64,000 nt of DNA from contig NC_092563.1 of NCBI RefSeq assembly GCF_037975245.1, forward strand, positions 24,026,960 through 24,090,959. The letters are read 5' to 3'. Both the position numbers and the translations under genes were made by a program. Position 1 is the first letter of the stretch; the number at the start of each line of letters is the position of its first letter. Shown piece after piece: positions 61,501-64,000 of this stretch. The notes under the pieces are model-generated. The model saw only the letters and a list, made by a program, of their open reading frames with translations, did not search any database and had not been told where the DNA came from. The DNA comes from Apostichopus japonicus. Taxonomy: Eukaryota > Echinodermata > Holothuroidea > Aspidochirotida > Stichopodidae.

Positions 61501-63744
61501 GTTAACACTATATAGGCCTACGCCACAAGTAAAATTTAGAAATTTTCTGTGCACTAGATTTATCAGAATCGATTGATATTGTTTACCAATCGATAAGTAC
61601 CGATCGATCTTTAAAAATGTTCGGAGTGGATGATATATCCATCGTTTGTAATTATGATATACTTAAAGCACTACGTGGTTGGCCTATCCTTGGGGAAACA
61701 AGTTGGAGCAAATTTTCGGGTAAGCGTAAATTACTGCACTGAATATGACCAGCATCGGTTGACTAAATCGTACATGACGATGTCGAATAGTGTTCGATTA
61801 ACATTGACATGATTGTAAATCGTTCAGTAAAACACAGATGACGGAAATCATTGTTCATACCGATCAGTTCATACATATATGATACTCCATTGCTCGGCAC
61901 TAATTGCATACACGACTTTTTTTTTCAACAGTCAAGAAACGATTCGTCATTTTGCTTCACGTGTTAGCGTGCACACTTAACAGTGACAAAACCTCTGTGC
62001 AATAATTGATAGACCTATACATATATATGTTTGAACATCAGGGAGCCGAAACAGTGGCCTGGTTTCTAAAGAAATAAGAGGAAAAAATGATCTTTGCTGA
62101 CGGTGAACAAACGACATTCTATCCCTCAGAGTCACCATGTATACTCTGTCTTTATATAGCATTATGTACAAGAACGAAGCCACATTGTCATAACATGTTA
62201 TTCACATAATTATAACACCCACAAAAGGATTTTGAAGTTTATTATTACTATTATGCAGGTTACGTTGGTCTCATTTGGGAAGTGCATAAATGTTGTTCAA
62301 CCTACGCTTTAGTACTGTGACCAATACCCAAAGCGTAATCTTGGTGTACGTTAAATTAACATTTCGTGGATGAACACCCATGCAACATTACAGATTTACC
62401 AATCCCCTACACCCCAACCACCTCTGCTCCTTAAAACAAAGTATTTCAGTTTACGTCCGACGGTTTACTTTCCTCCTGTTGATGTCACGGCCTGCTTGTA
62501 TAACAACGGGGCGTTAGCAACTCCCTAGTAACAAGGTCCATATATTACGCGCCTCTTTTTTCCAAGTGTATAGCGCCCTCTTTTTTCTGTCGTGAACTAT
62601 ATTTAACTAAATAAACTATATTTTCTATGGCTTTTATGGACTGAGTATTCAACAAAACTTTCAAGCTTCGTGAACTATTTCGTATGTGGTTGATGATGTC
62701 ATTGACATGACTGAAAAGCATAATTGAGGAGAAACTTAATTTCAACAGCATGCATATTTCGTTCTTCTCTACTCACTTTTACCGAATGGCCATTTTGTCG
62801 TGAAAAGTAGGTGACCCAATCTCGATTGGCTACTAAGTACGTATCACCAATTGGCACATACAGCCTTCAACTTGAGAAAATTGCAAAGCTCAGACAAACG
62901 GAGATGCTTAATAACGTAAACGAGTACAATCGCCCTTGGCTTAAGTGTTCGTCGATACGTATGGGAGGTCTTGTCCTTGGACCTGTGTCTGCGTCGACGC
63001 ATTTCAGTATCATAAATTTGTGAAATGATAACATATTATTCAATTCTTGACATCATACCAGGGAGCTGTGTCAGATCCTGGATTGTATAAAATCACAAAA
63101 AAAGAAGAAAAAAAGACGGCCAGGCTCAGTTTTGTGACGCCAATTGCATACTTTTGACCAAAAGGGACGCTTGGAGTATTAACTATGCTGGGATGAATAT
63201 CACACTTTACTGTGTAGGCCATACGGCGTGTGAGCTGAGAGAGCCTAAGGCTGTCATGGCGTTTAATTGGATGTCAAAGTCCTTTGAGCTAAGCAAAGAT
63301 CCATATCTGAATTATCAATAACGTATAAATAACGATAACTTAACGGAAATAACAATATCATTACGCGATACATACGTCAATCATATAGCATCTTATTTTG
63401 AATACAAGTGGTGGTTAATTGTTTAAATAAAATTAATAACAAAGACAAACATCCCACACATGGATATAACTGTTTGGCTGAACAAGCGTTTCCTGCATGC
63501 TAGCCATACGTATAGTCCTACACACCATATTGCGGTAGGTCTATACATATGCTGACATTAGTGAGAAAATATCACCTTTGCTGTCCGTACTAAAGGCTAA
63601 GTGAAATTTTTAGTTAACATGAGAGTGAATCCTTTCCAGTCACCTTCACATTGACGAGTTACCTGGATCCATGTATCACTGGTGACCATGCACACATTTC
63701 ATATCGGTTTAACCTTTGCCATAAAAACCACTGACGACATACAG
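58555..63744. other. Right flank, no convincing gene
   Basis: A GC-richer 123-codon plus-strand frame at 59743-60114 is the best open frame, but it has no recognised domain or splice support. A CTTT|GTAAGT donor on the minus strand near 60897 could end a 5' exon of the 53-58 kb gene candidate. Confidence 0.55.
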
Positions 63745-63859
<115 letters not shown>

Positions 63860-64000
63860 GTGTGTGTTAGAGGTTAAATGTTATTTCTGGTCAACCGTTG
63901 TAATAACGATGAACTTCATGATAACACCCGTTCGAATTGTTTTTGTAATGTTTGGGTCATATTGGGTCGATCAAGTTGGTTCAAAGGTCATCATTATTGC

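Noticed and set aside
62510-62545. RFX X-box-like GTTAGCAACTCCCTAGTAAC
   Set aside because: Half-site spacing and bases do not fit the X-box consensus, and no ciliary gene start is adjacent.

Overview
This is eukaryotic chromosomal DNA from an animal. It is AT-rich, with kilobase-scale GT-AG introns, many microsatellites and minisatellites, tRNA-derived SINE pieces and MITE-like elements. Two spliced genes can be assembled exon by exon with consistent reading phase, both on the minus strand. SINE tails of the deuterostome/vertebrate type and the general repeat style suggest a marine invertebrate deuterostome, possibly an echinoderm such as a sea cucumber. That placement is an inference.

Layout. 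1-10.75 kb: downstream flank, repeats only. 10.78-33.19 kb (minus): a complete ZNRF1/2-family E3 ubiquitin ligase gene, four coding exons, 234 aa, with an N-terminal myristoylation-type Met-Gly, a zinc finger and a RING. Its introns hold most of the mobile DNA: a tRNA-like SINE fragment, a fold-back repeat family, an hAT-type MITE and several tandem arrays. 33.2-37.0 kb: intergenic, with a second SINE carrying a hairpin-rich core. 37.04-41.59 kb (minus): a complete four-exon gene for a 263-aa secretory-pathway protein with signal peptide, CUB domain, LDL-receptor class A domain, one transmembrane helix and a short tail (LDLRAD2-like). 41.6-53.4 kb: mainly repeats, including a terminal-inverted-repeat element at 43.7-44.3 kb and a 1.3-kb insert between 272-277-bp direct repeats at 50.7-52.5 kb. 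One orphan plus-strand exon candidate lies at 45.44 kb. 53.4-58.6 kb: a cluster of minus-strand exon candidates, some joined by matching splice phases, that I cannot assign to a family. 58.6-64 kb: no convincing gene; it ends in a long (TA)n microsatellite.

The two recognised genes share strand but no evident pathway: one is a membrane-anchored ubiquitin ligase, the other a cell-surface adhesion/receptor-type protein. The least explained parts are the 53-58 kb exon cluster, the direct-repeat-flanked insert at 50.7-52.5 kb, two arrays of a roughly 145-bp repeat carrying DR1 nuclear-receptor-type sites, and an unusual density of poly(G)/poly(C) tracts. No prokaryotic gene, CRISPR array, rRNA gene or intact tRNA gene was seen.
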